Assembly (NCBI GenBank): GCA_023238725.1
Contig: CM041533.1
Coordinates: 26,012,068-26,076,067 of the forward strand
Length of the DNA: 64,000 bases
Direction of reading: 5' to 3'
From: Scortum barcoo
Lineage: Eukaryota; Chordata; Actinopteri; Centrarchiformes; Terapontidae
How positions within the stretch are numbered: the first letter of the stretch is position 1; each line of letters opens with the position of its first letter. This document shows, piece after piece, positions 14,099 to 27,600 of this stretch. The translations under genes were made by a program, and so were the position numbers. The notes beneath the pieces are model-generated. The model had not been told where the DNA came from. It was given only the letters and a program-made list of their open reading frames with translations, and made no database searches.

Positions 14099-15666
14099 GT
14101 GCGCTAAGGACTGCTGCCTCATTGGCACCCATTCAAGAATATTGTTGAATTCCACAATAAATATTTAAAAATGAAATTAAGATAAGCAAACCGAAATTAT
14201 AAGTGACTGTCACTGTATTTTACCATTATTGTTTTTTTAAATGCTTTTGGCAATTAGAATAGTCTTCTCTGATGGACAGGAGCAAAAAGAGGAATCATAC
14301 ATTCCTACAGTCAGTGATGAATACTGTGCTCCTCTCCCTGTCTCTACTCCAGGCTCTCATGAAGCTCCAGTCAACCAGGGGGGAGACCAGCGTCTGCTCC
14401 AGGCCCAGCAGCAGGCCTCTCGAAGTGGGCAGCCCCTGCAGCCGCCTCCCATGGGTTTCCAGGGTCCACCTGTCAGTCAACATGGAGTTCCGGCCCCAAA
14501 CCAGGGCTTAGCACCGCAAGCCCAGAACGCTCAGCCACAGCACACACACCTGCCCCCCCACTCTCAACATCTGCAGAGCACGCCCCCTCCCCCAAACCAA
14601 GCGTCTCATCCATGGGCACCTCCGCCTCCTTCCTCCCACCCGCTCTCCTCACCCCCTCTTACCCCACAGAAAGTGCCTCACGTACAGGTGAGTCTCCGTC
14701 AAACAAACGCTTTGATGTGGTTGCAACACTGTGTGAAAGAGATCAAGACTATCTGCATTTGTTTTCATGTGTGGGTGTATTTCATGTGAATGTTTATTTT
14801 TCATGTGGGTGGGGGAATGTGTGTGTTTGGAGTGTAAGGGAAGTGTGCGGTGTGTGTGTGTGCATGACTGTGTGTGTACATGACATTTGAGAACACAGCG
14901 GTGCATTGGGCACTGGTTCAGTGGGTTTTTGTGTGTGTGTCTTTATGTCAGTGTGTGTTTTTTTTTTGCCTTTTGTGTCTCCTACTGTCGGTCTTATGTG
15001 GTTGTGTTTCCGTGTGCGTGTGTTTGCAGCTGTTTGTTTCCTGTGAGCTGCATATCCTGAGACACATGTGCAATACACACTCAAACACACACACACACAC
15101 GTGCACACACAGAGGCGCCACCAGCATAATCTCTCCTCCCTCTTGCTCCCACATCTCCCCCTCCTCTGTAGAGGAAACCTCCCTTCCTGTCTCTCCCTCC
15201 TCCCCGTCTCCTCTCTTTCCGCTCCCTCTCTGCCTGTCTGCCTGTCTGTTTCACTGTTTGTCTTATCCATTTCAGGGGTGTCATCTCTACGTTAATGTTG
15301 TGTAGCCGGATGTGCAGAGAGACAGACAGTTTGGAAAAGAGAGAGACAGTGAGGGGAAAAAAAGCTGGGGGGTGATTAAGAGACTGGGGGAGGGGAAAAC
15401 ACTAAGAGGAAAGAAGTGGGAAAACAAGCAAAGATCTCGAGAGGGAGTCCAGGATCTCTAGCAAAGGAGATGAGGAGGAGGAGGGGAGGGTTGGTGGGAA
15501 GAGGTTAGTAGTTCTCAATGGCAGCCCCCATGTTTGTGTGTGCGCATGTGAGCGTGCACCATCACCGCTGCCCGCGTCACATGGCCTCAGCTTCCATTAG
15601 CTTGTTTTGTTGCTCAAAGCCCCCTTTCTCCACTGACCCATTCACACACAACTTAGCAGCCCTGTG

Positions 15667-15717
<51 letters not shown>

Positions 15718-16306
15718 CTAGTCCTCTTTTTCCCTTCCATTCTCATTCACACCACCCACCCCACCTCCAAGCCTGCATCGCTACGTTTTGTGGTTGACAT
15801 TTCAGCCGTCACACTTAATTTATCCAGCACTCCTGACCTAGATGCCAGGTTGACTGGTGAGCGCTGCTCCCTCGTCTGGGCGACCTGCATGTGCCGTCCT
15901 GACTCTAGCTGCAGGCCCGGCAGCCCCCGCCATTACACACACACACACACACAGACGCCAATGGTGCATCTTGGGATAGTGTGGTCTGGAATGGGAAGGC
16001 AAATGTGCCTGGGGAAATAGGATAGCCTAGCTAGAGGAGTACTCGGAGTGGTGTGTGCAGCACAGGAAGGGAGTTCTCTCGTTGTCTCACAATGCACTTG
16101 TTAGAAAGAGACACACAGACACACACACACCCATAAAGCTGGTCAGTCAGTCATGATGACTGTATGTCTGGTACTCTAAGCTCCATCTGTTCACTAAGCA
16201 TGGTTATTACACATGCACACACACACATGCATGCCTTCGTCAGCAGCTCAAGGTCACAGCTCTGGTAGAGTGCTGTGCTGTGACCTTTATTCTACATCTC
16301 GCGTGC

Positions 16307-16378
<72 letters not shown>

Positions 16379-19081
16379 TGTTGCGTGCAGCACTCTAGTT
16401 GACATATAACATGTCTGTCTCGCCCCTCCCCTGTTTATGCACGCTGTCAGTGAGCTGCTATACCATCCAGCTCTTTGTGGCTCTGCTCGAGGAAACACTT
16501 TTATGGTTTAGTTGTCTCTCCATGTTTGTACAGATTTCAATGAATGGGAAGTGTTTCACAGGTTGACAGAGTACTTTTCAATATGCTTCATCAGAAATGA
16601 ATTTTAGTTGTGTGCATTTGCAAGAACGCGTCCCTAAAAGGTGTCGTTAAACAACACAATACTGCAGCTTGTTTTTCAGTTTTCTCCTCAAGTTATGTTT
16701 TTGTGAAGTTAAAATTTAGCCTGTCCATCATTGCAGATGCATTGAAGTGTTGTTGATATATGGGCATGTCATTAGTCCTATCAGAACAATAGACACCTAT
16801 AGAGAGCCCCGTCAGATCAGTGTGGCTGCAGTGTGGCTGTTCTGAAAGAGGACATACCTGATCATTCCTTGACAACAGATAATACAAGCACTAGTCTGGT
16901 CACCTTGCCACGCAAGCTCAGATTGTTTTGGCGATTGACTGCATTTTATTGGAAACCCACCTCGCCTTCCTAAGAGCTGAGACATGCAGCTCCTGCAGTG
17001 TGTGCACAGAGTGATGCACCTTCTCTCTGTTCATACTGTGAATTATTCTTGGATGTTTTATCATAGAGAGGTGAGACATTAACTCTTGGGATTGCACAAT
17101 TAGTTGAACTTTATATTTCAGATATGTGATCCTGCAAATTAGCTATCAGCTATCAGTGTTGGTGTTCTCAATATTCAGAAAATGGTGTTTAGAATCCGTT
17201 CCATCAATGTGTCATTTGTTGACCTTCTCTAATACTTTCAACTTGAGATTTTATTGTACAACAGGGATAAATGTAAAAGTTAATATTTAATATTGAATGT
17301 ATATAATCATATGTAGCTGTAGTGCACTTATGAGGTACTTGTTAGGCCTAGTGGAAGAGATAATGGATGTTTGATTTTTTTTTTTTTTTTTTTTTTAATA
17401 ATCTAAAGCCCATGAAAACTTGGCTTCAAATCTAAGCATTTCTTTATCACACCTAGGCAATCTTCTGTCATCAGATTCTGACTCAAGTTGTTAAATCTTG
17501 TTAGTGCACAGAGGCAAGTGTCATCACCTTTTTTGTTTTTTGAATATCCAGAACTTTTCCTCAGTGTGACTACATTTATAAAATTTGTTAAGAAATCTGT
17601 TTTTCAGTTGAAGCCTATTGACTCCTGAAAGCAGTGTGTGGACCTCGTACAGTTTTGTCTGTGTTGCCAGTATTCAGCCAACTATGATTGACTAAAACCA
17701 GTGCTCAAGAGTGCAGCCAAGCTTCACAAGGAACTGCAGTGATACAGCAACATGTAATCCATGTGTAAAATGATTTCATGCAGGAGGAGGAAGACATTAC
17801 GAAGCATTTACTGGCATGGTGATGAGTAAACTTTCAACTTCTGTATGGCAAGATAGAGAATAATCATGTCTTTGGGCTCCTCTTTTCTTCACCAGGAAGG
17901 TCACAAGATGGCACAAACTGGCAGTCGCTTCTGAAAATGAAGGTGTTTTTATTCAGCACATAGTTTTACTAGATTTATCAATCTGATCATGGGTGTGTGT
18001 GTCTGTATATATTGTAAGTGGTAAAACAAATAGAAACCGGAGCAAAAGTCAAAGCAAGTAGTTCTGCTCTTGTCCTTTAGTATGAGTGATCACACTGCAA
18101 CCTGCTGAATGGTTTGAGATGGTTAGCATCTGTCACTTTCAGAGAGGTGGAGGCTGGAGCGTCTGGATGGGACAGAGTGAAAGAGGGGGCTGAACAACGA
18201 GAGCAGGATTTCCTTTCACTCCATCCTTGGGGAGTCTTAAGTGTTTCTGCCCGGTAGATTTAACCCTTCATCTCACTCTCTTTCCCGCTGTCCCTCCTTC
18301 CCTCAGCTTCCTCGCCCTCCTCCCTCTCCTCACACTCTCTTGTCCGACCTCCCCTCTTGTCCTCTGAGAGATGAAACTCAACCTTGTTCATCTCCTCCGA
18401 GTCTGTCATATTATCCCTGCAGTCATTCTGTTGGTGTGAGTGATTCATTGAGTCCTTTCTGTATCTTTTTATTAGATTCAGTTATTGGTGGTAGTATTAC
18501 AAGCTGCTCTGGAAGTGGATGTTGATGGTCCTTCAGTAGAGTGGTGATTTTTTCATTCTTGATGGAGACCTGGATTTAAATTGGCACACCAGCAAGCTAA
18601 ATTCACCTTGCAGAACACCAAACCTGATGCAGGACTCGAGCATGTGTGTGCATGTGTGTGGTTGTTTGTGTATACACTGTGTGTGTGTGTCTCCATTGTC
18701 ATTCGTGTGATTGATTATCTAGGAAGCTTGGCAGGAGGACAGATTTATCTCTTGGTACCGCATCCCCCCACCCCTCTGTCTCTCTCTCTCTTTCTCTCTG
18801 TGATTGTCTTTCTATCTCTCTCCTAGCTATCTCCCCCTTCTCCCTCTCTCACCCCTATTTGTGTGTCTAAATGGCTCAGTTTACGTGTGTGTCAGCAGGT
18901 GTTTGTGTGCATGTGTGCAGGGGTTTGTGTGATGTGTGACCTTGCAGCAGTTTGGTGTGTGCATGTGTGTACATTAGCATTCTCGTGATGGAAGTGGACT
19001 TTCAGTGATGGCACCCTAACTCTTTCCTCCTCCACGTGAACACAACCAAGCAGGTGTTGTGTGTGTGTGTGTGTGTGTGTG

Positions 19082-19158
<77 letters not shown>

Positions 19159-20232
19159 TGTATGGGGAAAGGGGGGCTGCTGCCGTGGCGTTTTGCTATA
19201 AACTTGCTGATGCTCGCACACGCACACACACACCTCGTTGACACACTTTGACACATACCGAAGTGCACATGTGCGTTACACATGCACATACACGCATTCT
19301 CAAAGGCATACTCTCTCGCTCTCGTATGACACACACACGCACATACTCCCTTGCTGCGCCTTTTTGAAGTATGGAGATAATTTATTCGTGTCATGATGCC
19401 TGATTTCCCATCTGCTACTGGGACCCTGAGCAGCTGGAGATAGAAAGAGGGAGTGAGGGAGGGATAGAAGAGAGGGAGAGGGAGGAGAGGCAGCTGGAGA
19501 GGCTCCCAACAGCTGGTAACCAGTTGCCTGTCACAGAAAGCATACTTGGGAGCAATGAGGAGTAGGAGGAAGTGGAGGGAGAAGGAGAAAGGAGAGGGGA
19601 TTTAGTCTGCAGGAGAGCAAAGTAGGAGGAAAAATGAGGTGTCAGTCGGTTTGTTTACGAAGGTTAGCCTGCTGGAGGAGGAGGCAGGAGGGGGGAGGAA
19701 ACTGTAGCAACAGGGAGTCGAGGAAAGAGGAGGAAGGCGAGGGAGGAGGTGGCAGCTATGTGCATGGATGGATGGATGGATCCCCTCTTCCCCCTCTGCT
19801 CTGTAGTCCGCCATTACTGACAGATCCAACCCCCACCCGGCAGAAAATATAGCCGTATTGACTGACAGGCTGGCTGGGCTGAAACAGTGTTGAAGCAAAG
19901 CATTAGCAGACGCATTCACAGCACATGTGCTCAGACAGATCCATATTTGTCAGTCCGATCACCAGTTTGATCATCAAGTATCCCTTTAAGTCTTTAGAGC
20001 AAAATACCACTAAATTCTCTACTTCCAGCTCCTTTGAATACTTTATTCAGTTTACTCCCATAAAAGACCAAGAGGACCAACATCTCTGGGTTCTGGGCTG
20101 CTGGTTGGACAAAACTAGCCATCTCTGACTGTTTATAGACCCAACAATAACTCCATGAATTAAATAAATAAGATCCAAGTTAATTGATAATGAAAATAAC
20201 CTCTCTCTCTCTCTCTCTCTCACACACTCACA

Positions 20233-20270
<38 letters not shown>

Positions 20271-22702
20271 CTATACAGCTACCTACTTTTGCACTGCTAC
20301 TTGGCCAACATCAGACTCATCTGGACATTCACACTTGTGCGTGAAACATTTCTCTGTTGAAAGCAAAGTGACTGTTTATGTTGTGGGGAAGATGGCTTTA
20401 AGTTGGTTATTTTAAATGTACTATAAAGGAATATAATGTTTAAAAGCGTAACCTAATTGAATTAACTCGTGTTTTTCTCCCCCACCCTCCAGCATTCCCC
20501 CACCGACCCGTCAGGTGATGCCTCAATGATGGTTCCTGACAGGCCATCAGTTGGTGCCGGTGCTCCCGGCCAGCCTATCAGCACAGAGCAGCCCAGCGAC
20601 CAGGAGACCAAGCCAAAAAAGAAGAGGAAGAAGAAAGCAAAAGTTGTGGACGGAGAGGAACAAGAGGGAGGGAAGAAGACAGCAGGAGTGGAGCACGATG
20701 TAAAGTCTGAACTTCCTGGAACAGGAAGTGATGCAGGTGAACAGCTTACTGGCACAGGAATTGTAGAGGGAAGTTCACCACCGGTGGAGGAGAAGAAAAA
20801 GCGGAAAAAGAAACCAAAGGAGAAGGCAGAGGGCAAGGAGCCCAAAGAGCCCAAGACCCCGAAGACGCCCAAAACACCCAAGACCCCCAAAGAGCCCAAG
20901 GAGAAGAAAACCAAGAGCTCCACGCCCAAGACCAAGACCCCCAAGAAAACCAGGTAGGAGCAGCATCACATTAGTCAGTGTGTGTGCTTGTTTCTGAAGT
21001 ACCAGAGTGGAAAGCTAGTGTAAACTGTAGGGCCAGTGGCGTTCACACTTCTTGGTTGTGAAATCTGATTCCCAGAGTGTTTACAAATTCTAAAGATGTG
21101 TTTGGCACCATTAACCACTAAGTGTAAGTGTGATGTTTTCAGTTCCACATACAGATGTGTGGAAACGGAAATGAATCAAACGCAGGTCAGCTGGTAACTA
21201 GTGGATACCACAGAACAGAAAACATCTGAGGAAATAAGTTGACCATTAATCTGTTTGGTACAGCAAAAACAAACGAAATAAATGTGTACATTTTAATATC
21301 CTCTACTGAAGGACTCCTGAGCCTAAAAATGCATAAACACAAGCTTGTACATGAAGACACACACACACAGGCCGGTGTTTCACAGCTCAGAGGTTGTGAA
21401 CCCTTCCGTTACCCCTGGTTGGCCGCATGAGTGATGGATCTTGTGTGTGCGTATGTGTGCGCACACGCCTGTTTGTGAGAGTTAGTTATCACAGTGCTTA
21501 CTGAAGCATGGAGCATGGCAGGACAACAGATCTGAGGATCAATCACATTTTCTTCCTTAGATACTGATCAACAGGCTTAAAACTACTGTCTGCTTAGTTT
21601 TACAGGTCAGGTGGAAAATAGCTTCATTCACTTTTGGTCACAACCTGGTCTGTTTTTAAGAAATAGACTAAATTATCATTGCACATAATAAATCAACTCA
21701 AACAGGAGTTATCTTTGCACATGAACAAAAGGCTGCCTTTGCCGTTTGTTACCATTTTTTACTGGCGTTGTAAAAGAGCCTATTTCTTAAAAGGCTAGTC
21801 CTCCTGTTTTTTATTTTTAGGTTTGTTCACCTTTGCTGCAAAAGGCTCATTGTTGTAGTGTCGTTGCACTTTACTACCCAGAGATCAGTGTGTCCCAAGT
21901 CTTTTCAGGGGATTTGAGGCCTTTGAAGAAGTGTACTTAGTATTACTTTATTGCAGTTTCATCCTTTAATATTTTCCTTTTTCTCATTCTCCTTCAGTTA
22001 GTTGTTTCTGCTACCATGCAAGGAGTGTGACGAGTTGAATTTATTTCCTGAGCAGAGTATAGTTTAGCTAGATCAAACATCTCGGCTCATCGGTGCTGGT
22101 TGATATCAGCTTTGCTTCACTTTGTTTACACAGTGCTCTCTGGTCTTCTCACTCTTCTTCTTTGGATTCATCCATTCTCCCTTTTCCCCTTTTATTGGGA
22201 CAAAACTTGTCCAAGTCTACTGTTTTCTGAACTTTTAGTGTGCAGTCTCTTCTGGTGTGGGTGCTCCTCACCTCTTTCCTTGCAGTCTCTTTGATCATAC
22301 AGAGAGGGGGATGGGCAGAGGCACAGTTGAAAGGATTTGTGTATGAGAGAGTCAGAGGTGGTTTCATTGTGAAGGTGGAAACTCGATCGGACTGAAGAAT
22401 GCGTCAGGATGGCCCCCATCTCTCTCTCTCTCTCCTCTCGGCCCTTTTTATCCAGAGGAAGAGGGAGGGCCAAAGCAGCAGGCAGGGGTCAGGGTTGGGG
22501 GAGGTGTGTTTGCGCGTATGCATGCATCGGCCACTGGAAAAGAGTCGGGGGCGGGGAATGAGGAGGACCTGGAGTGTGTGAGGTAGTGAGGGGGCAGGCG
22601 TTTTTGTGTGTGTGTGTTGGGGGAGGGATCGTTGGTAATCTGTGTGGCAGAAAATGGCGTCTAATGATAATGAAGGCCATGCTGCTGACCACTCCAGCCA
22701 CA

Positions 22703-22738
<36 letters not shown>

Positions 22739-24604
22739 GGCAGAGGAAATGTGGGGGTGGGGGAGTCCATTCTCAGCCCCTTTTTGTGTGTGTGTGTTGG
22801 TAAACTAGCTGTTATCTGTTGTCAGGCTTTCCTCCATCTTGAGTGGCGGCCTGCAGCTCCCAGGTTAATTTAGCATAATAATGGCTGCCGGCCATTCACT
22901 GCTACTCTAAAATGGTGGACTGCTGCAATTATTCAACTATCTTCTCTTTCATTCTTTCTTTTCCTTTCCTCTCCCTCCAATCCCACCTCTTCCTGCTGGA
23001 GACGAGTGTCCCTTTCATCTTTTCCTCTCCACCACCCCCTCCCATCTTCCATCTTACTTTGTGTCTTTCTGACTTAGGCCAGAGGTTAAAGATTCTTTCT
23101 TCTGCTGTACCACATTAAGTTTCCATATTTATAGTTGAAGTTTGGCACGACTCACGTGAAGTTCAAGCTCTTGATTTTGCATGGGTCATTCCTCATAGGG
23201 AAGTCATACAATTTATCTGCAAGTCTCTATGAGGTCTTTGGTTTTAATGACTGTCCTCTGCTCTACTAGTTAAAAGACATATATCCCAAATCTTAATAAT
23301 TGTTTTAGTTTTTTAATGTTCTGACTTATTACTTGATTTTAAGCTTTAAAGTGAACTTTTAAAAACTTCTCAGTTGCTGTAGAGAAAATCCTCTTAAAGG
23401 GCCACCAGCTCATATGTTCCATTGCATTTTTGGGGGATTTGTGTGAGATTTCCACTAGTGGGTGGAGAAATAAGCCCCAAAGCGCAAGAGTTTTTCATGT
23501 GGCCTATACCACGCTACAGTATGTTTTCTTTCTGCTCAGTGTATTTGGAAGTCTGTATGAACAAACAAGCCACCAGAGAGCAAACTGAGGCTTTCGCTAG
23601 TGTAACCAGAAAGTTTTAGCACAGGCTGTTTTTCAGTGTGAACTTTGTATTTACAGGTGTATGTAACTTGGTCACCACAAGGCAAACAATGTTTGTGATT
23701 TTGGGCTTTAAATAAATAAATTTGATTTTTTTATTTGATTTTGAAGTAATGTCATGTTAGCTAGACATAGAATAAACTAGAGTACCATCAGTTCTGCGCA
23801 TCCTCCTCAGTGCTTATTATGAAAACTTATTCTGATAACTTATAAGTTATTTGAAATTCGGCCTCCTAGAACATTTCCTAAAATGAAACCAAAGCCAACA
23901 AATCAAAATGTCCCAATTTGTCACTCCTGTTGTTTTTCCTTATCTGATTTAAATTTGGGATAGAGATTTTGCTGTTATGGTTTGTGCCATGCTTTGGATG
24001 CTGTAAACACAAAGTATACCGTCAGACTTGGCTGTGAGCTTGCCCATTTTCTGGAATGTATCTGTTACCTTTTGCTAAATCTCCCCCAGGGGAAGTCGGG
24101 CTGCATTAGCTGCTAGCACTTCTATGTTGGCTTATTTTTACGATTGTGAGACATTATTTTAAGTTCTAAAGTGTGTATTTTTCTTCTAAGCTAATGGATG
24201 TATATTCTTTGACACCTGAGAGACTGATGTCACAGTTAGGAATCCCAAAATGTATGTATGTATGTATGTATGTATGTATGTCTGTGTGTGTGTGTGTGAG
24301 AATTTTAAAGGTGCAGGAGTCAAGAATATATCATGCAGGTTGAATTGATCTTAATTGAAGAGAGTAAATGAAAATCTTAAATGCAGATGCCATCAGGTTT
24401 AGCTGTCTAGGAAGTTGTTTGTGTGGGCGAGTGAAGAATCAGGTGGTTTACTTGTCCAGTCAGCTCACTCCTCTCCTTTGACCTTGCTTTCTCTCTGTCC
24501 TTCTTTTCCTTCGCTCTCTTGCTTGTGCTCCCTCTCTCTGTCTACCTCTCTGTGAGGAAGTACATCTATAAATAACCCAGCTCTCAGCTGCCACACCCTT
24601 CCCT

Positions 24605-24636
<32 letters not shown>

Positions 24637-27600
24637 AGGGGTGATTTGTTTGCAGTACACACAAAGAAGTCAGACATGCATGCAGGCACCTTGCTTTGTG
24701 CGTGTCTGCAGATGTGTGTGCAAATACAGCACTTTCTGAACACACATAGGATGTGTGTGTGTGTTGCCTTCTGGCCACTGGTGTTGGTTTTTGTTGCCAT
24801 GGGCTGAGTGTGTGCATGGGGCATCAGGGCTATGACTCATCACGGCAGCAGGTGTCCCTTACACCCCACCCCACCCTCTCCCCATTTTTTTTTTGTCTTC
24901 CTCTTCACTTCTTCTCCTTTCCCTCCCCTCCCCATATTTTACTCCACTGCTCTGCTTCCTGTCTTTTCTTTTATCCTCCCTGCCCTGAAAGGAGTTTCTC
25001 AGCTCCTCTCTCATACGCTGACACACACACACACACACAGTGCACCACAGTTGGCCAGCATGTGTGGATAAGGGTATAAGTGCAGAATATACGGCAGAGT
25101 GAATGTGAGACTCAGAGGAGTATACCTGGACAGGACCAGCCTTATATGGAGCCGTCTCATGTCATGATTGGCAGTGCAGCATCATCAGAATACCTTTACT
25201 CATGCGTCATATGTTTTATCAAGGTTTTCGAGTGAATCCAGTGTTTAAGGCTTAATGAAAAGAATTTAGTTACACATATCCAGAGAAGCTTCTGGTTTAT
25301 GAGGAAATTATGATAATGAGAGATTAGGTTGGCACCCTCAGATTGACACAATTGAAAGAAGTTTCAGACTGTTATCAGAAAAAAACAGTTGGAACCTGCA
25401 AATTGATGGTGGAGAGACAATGTACAGCATATCAAGCTGTATGTATTTATTTGAGCTCTCAAAGACATATCTGTAATTTAATAAACCACCAGTGGACTCA
25501 GGATGGCAGTCAGTGCTGGAGGCATTATTAGCATACAGTTGCTTATGTAGACATGCAGCAGACACAGAGCAGCATTATCATTTGTTTGCAGTTGTGTATC
25601 TCACTCTGCAAATGCAAGTCAAATATTTGCTCTTTTTGCTCTGCTTTTGGTCTCCACCAACTCCTGAGGGAAATATCTGGCTCTTTAGCTGCTCAATGTT
25701 CCACTTTGTTCACCAGTGAGTCTCTGAGTCTGCCTGCTGCTTGGTGCAGAGTAGGTAGTGTGATTAAACTGTAGTTTTAGATTCACATTTTTACCTGCAG
25801 GATTATCTGTGCACATAACAAATAAAAGACCTGACTTGAAAACTATGCCGTGAGAGTGAACCTGAACACTAAAGTGGTGAGAAGTGTATTTATAGTATTT
25901 ACATGAGGCAGTAAACATGTTCATAGTTTAATGTGGTACAAAGTTGATTCATTCAAGCAGCTAAAGCATTTTGAGAAAATTAAACTAAACCAAAAATAAA
26001 AAGGAAAGATAGTCAAGAGCAGAGTTGTAGAGTTGAAACAACAGAGTAACTGAAGAGATGGGCTGAACAGAGAGTTTGGGGAGGTGATGAAGGGATTGAG
26101 AAGAGAAGTGAGGCCACGAAGAAGCTAGGAGGAAGAGAGGGTAGAAGGCAGCCAAGTGAAGAAGTGTGTGTGTGTGTGTGTATGTGTATGTGTGTGAGCT
26201 TGTGTGTGTGGGGCCAGATGGCTCCAGCGTGTGGCGACCAGCCAGAGGAACAGGTGCAGGTCACATGACCAGCCGTTACCACGGAGATGGTGATTGCTCT
26301 TGGCGTGAGGATGAAAGGAGAAGGGCCCCAGGGACAGAGAGGGGGCGAGAGATGTAGAGAGAGAGGGAGCAAGCGAGCAAGCAAGCAGGAGGGAGAGAGG
26401 CATAGTGCAGGAGAGAGATCCAGGCATACAGTACTGCAGAGGGCAACATGGGAGAAGAGGCAACACACGGGCTCAGAATATGAAGGAGACAGCACACTGT
26501 TGTATATTCTGTATGTTACATTTTATCCTAAGTTAGACGAGAACTTTATTGTCTCCTAGTGGCCTATATGGGTCATCATATGTTAATTTAAAAAAAAAAA
26601 AGCATTTTGTAAACTGAACAGTGTGGTTGGGTTGGGATATCCTGTTCCGTTGTTGATCCGGTTCCATGTTTGCAAAATACCCAGATTCACAAAGCTTCAA
26701 TGGTAACAAACCTCTTATGAAACTTTTATCTATCCCTTGCTCTTTTTCATTAGTAAAGGGCAGTGTAGAAAGCCTGCAGGTGGCAGGCCTCACATTTAGC
26801 CTGTAAATGACCATTGTTACTGCCTTTTTGAAGTGACAAACACCACTGGTGGCAGATTACAGCTGTAGCTAATCAATGGGAATCCACAAGTAAGTTTCGT
26901 AGGTAATCAAAGACCATAACCAAACATATCTACTTGCACATTAAGCACATTAACCAGACAACTGTTGTTGGTTTTACTTCACAAACCATCTCTACAATGT
27001 GAGACCACTCTCACTGCAGAAAATGAAATACAACACAAATCTGGAGTTCTCTATAACTTCAACTGAAGCATTGTTACAAGGTTTTTCATGTGTTTCTTGT
27101 GTTTCCGATGTATGCCAATGAAAGGTGAACGTGGGAGAGACTACGCCATTTTTGTGTGTCCCTTTGGGAGGCAAGTTGGACAGACACCGGTATAAAAAGT
27201 TGATGCAGTTACTGAATTTCTTTCGCTTTTAAATAGATGTTAAAATGGCACTGCTGAGTGGTGGCCTACCTCCTAATGGACTTATGGTTTTGTAGTTTAA
27301 CAGGACCAACAGAGTGGGGAGTCTGCTATAGTGAAACCATAAACCACCCAAATGTCAAGAGTCAGAAACGGAGTTAAACTCAAAATAATATGCAACTTTT
27401 TAGGAATAAAGTTGATCAACATCAGACATTTCGTATTTGGAGCAAGAAGCAGTGAAAAATAAGTCATACAGAAGTTAGTGGTCTTCACTTGTTGATTTGT
27501 CACTATGATATATAACAAATCAACGATTCAAATCTTCTGCTGCTCATCTCATTTTTAAGTTGAAACTATGAAGAAATGTAGTTACTAGAAATGTTCAGAG

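Larger units (their letters stand above)
14688..20492 (+). other. chd7 intron between coding exons 2 and 3 (5.8 kb)
   Basis: No gene is seen inside. It is dominated by simple repeats: CA runs at 15672-15715 and 16311-16376, T22 at 17375-17396, a long GT run at 19059-19157, a purine-rich stretch about 19435-19760, and a CT/CA compound repeat at 20200-20268. Non-repetitive stretches at about 15500-15660 and 19490-19560 look like ordinary complex sequence and could hold regulatory elements; I cannot show conservation. Confidence 0.8.

Noticed and set aside
14099..14148. Continuation of exon 1 past the donor (GALRTAASLAPIQEYC)
   Set aside because: Base composition drops to intron-like AT-rich right after the GT, and the protein resumes in phase at 14353 with CHD7-like Q/P-rich sequence.
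16213..19400. Open frames of repeated Thr-His or Val-Cys on either strand
   Set aside because: Produced by CA/GT microsatellites, which have no stop codons in some frames. The same applies to frames near 15664, 44424, 49813, 58250, 59369 and 63333.
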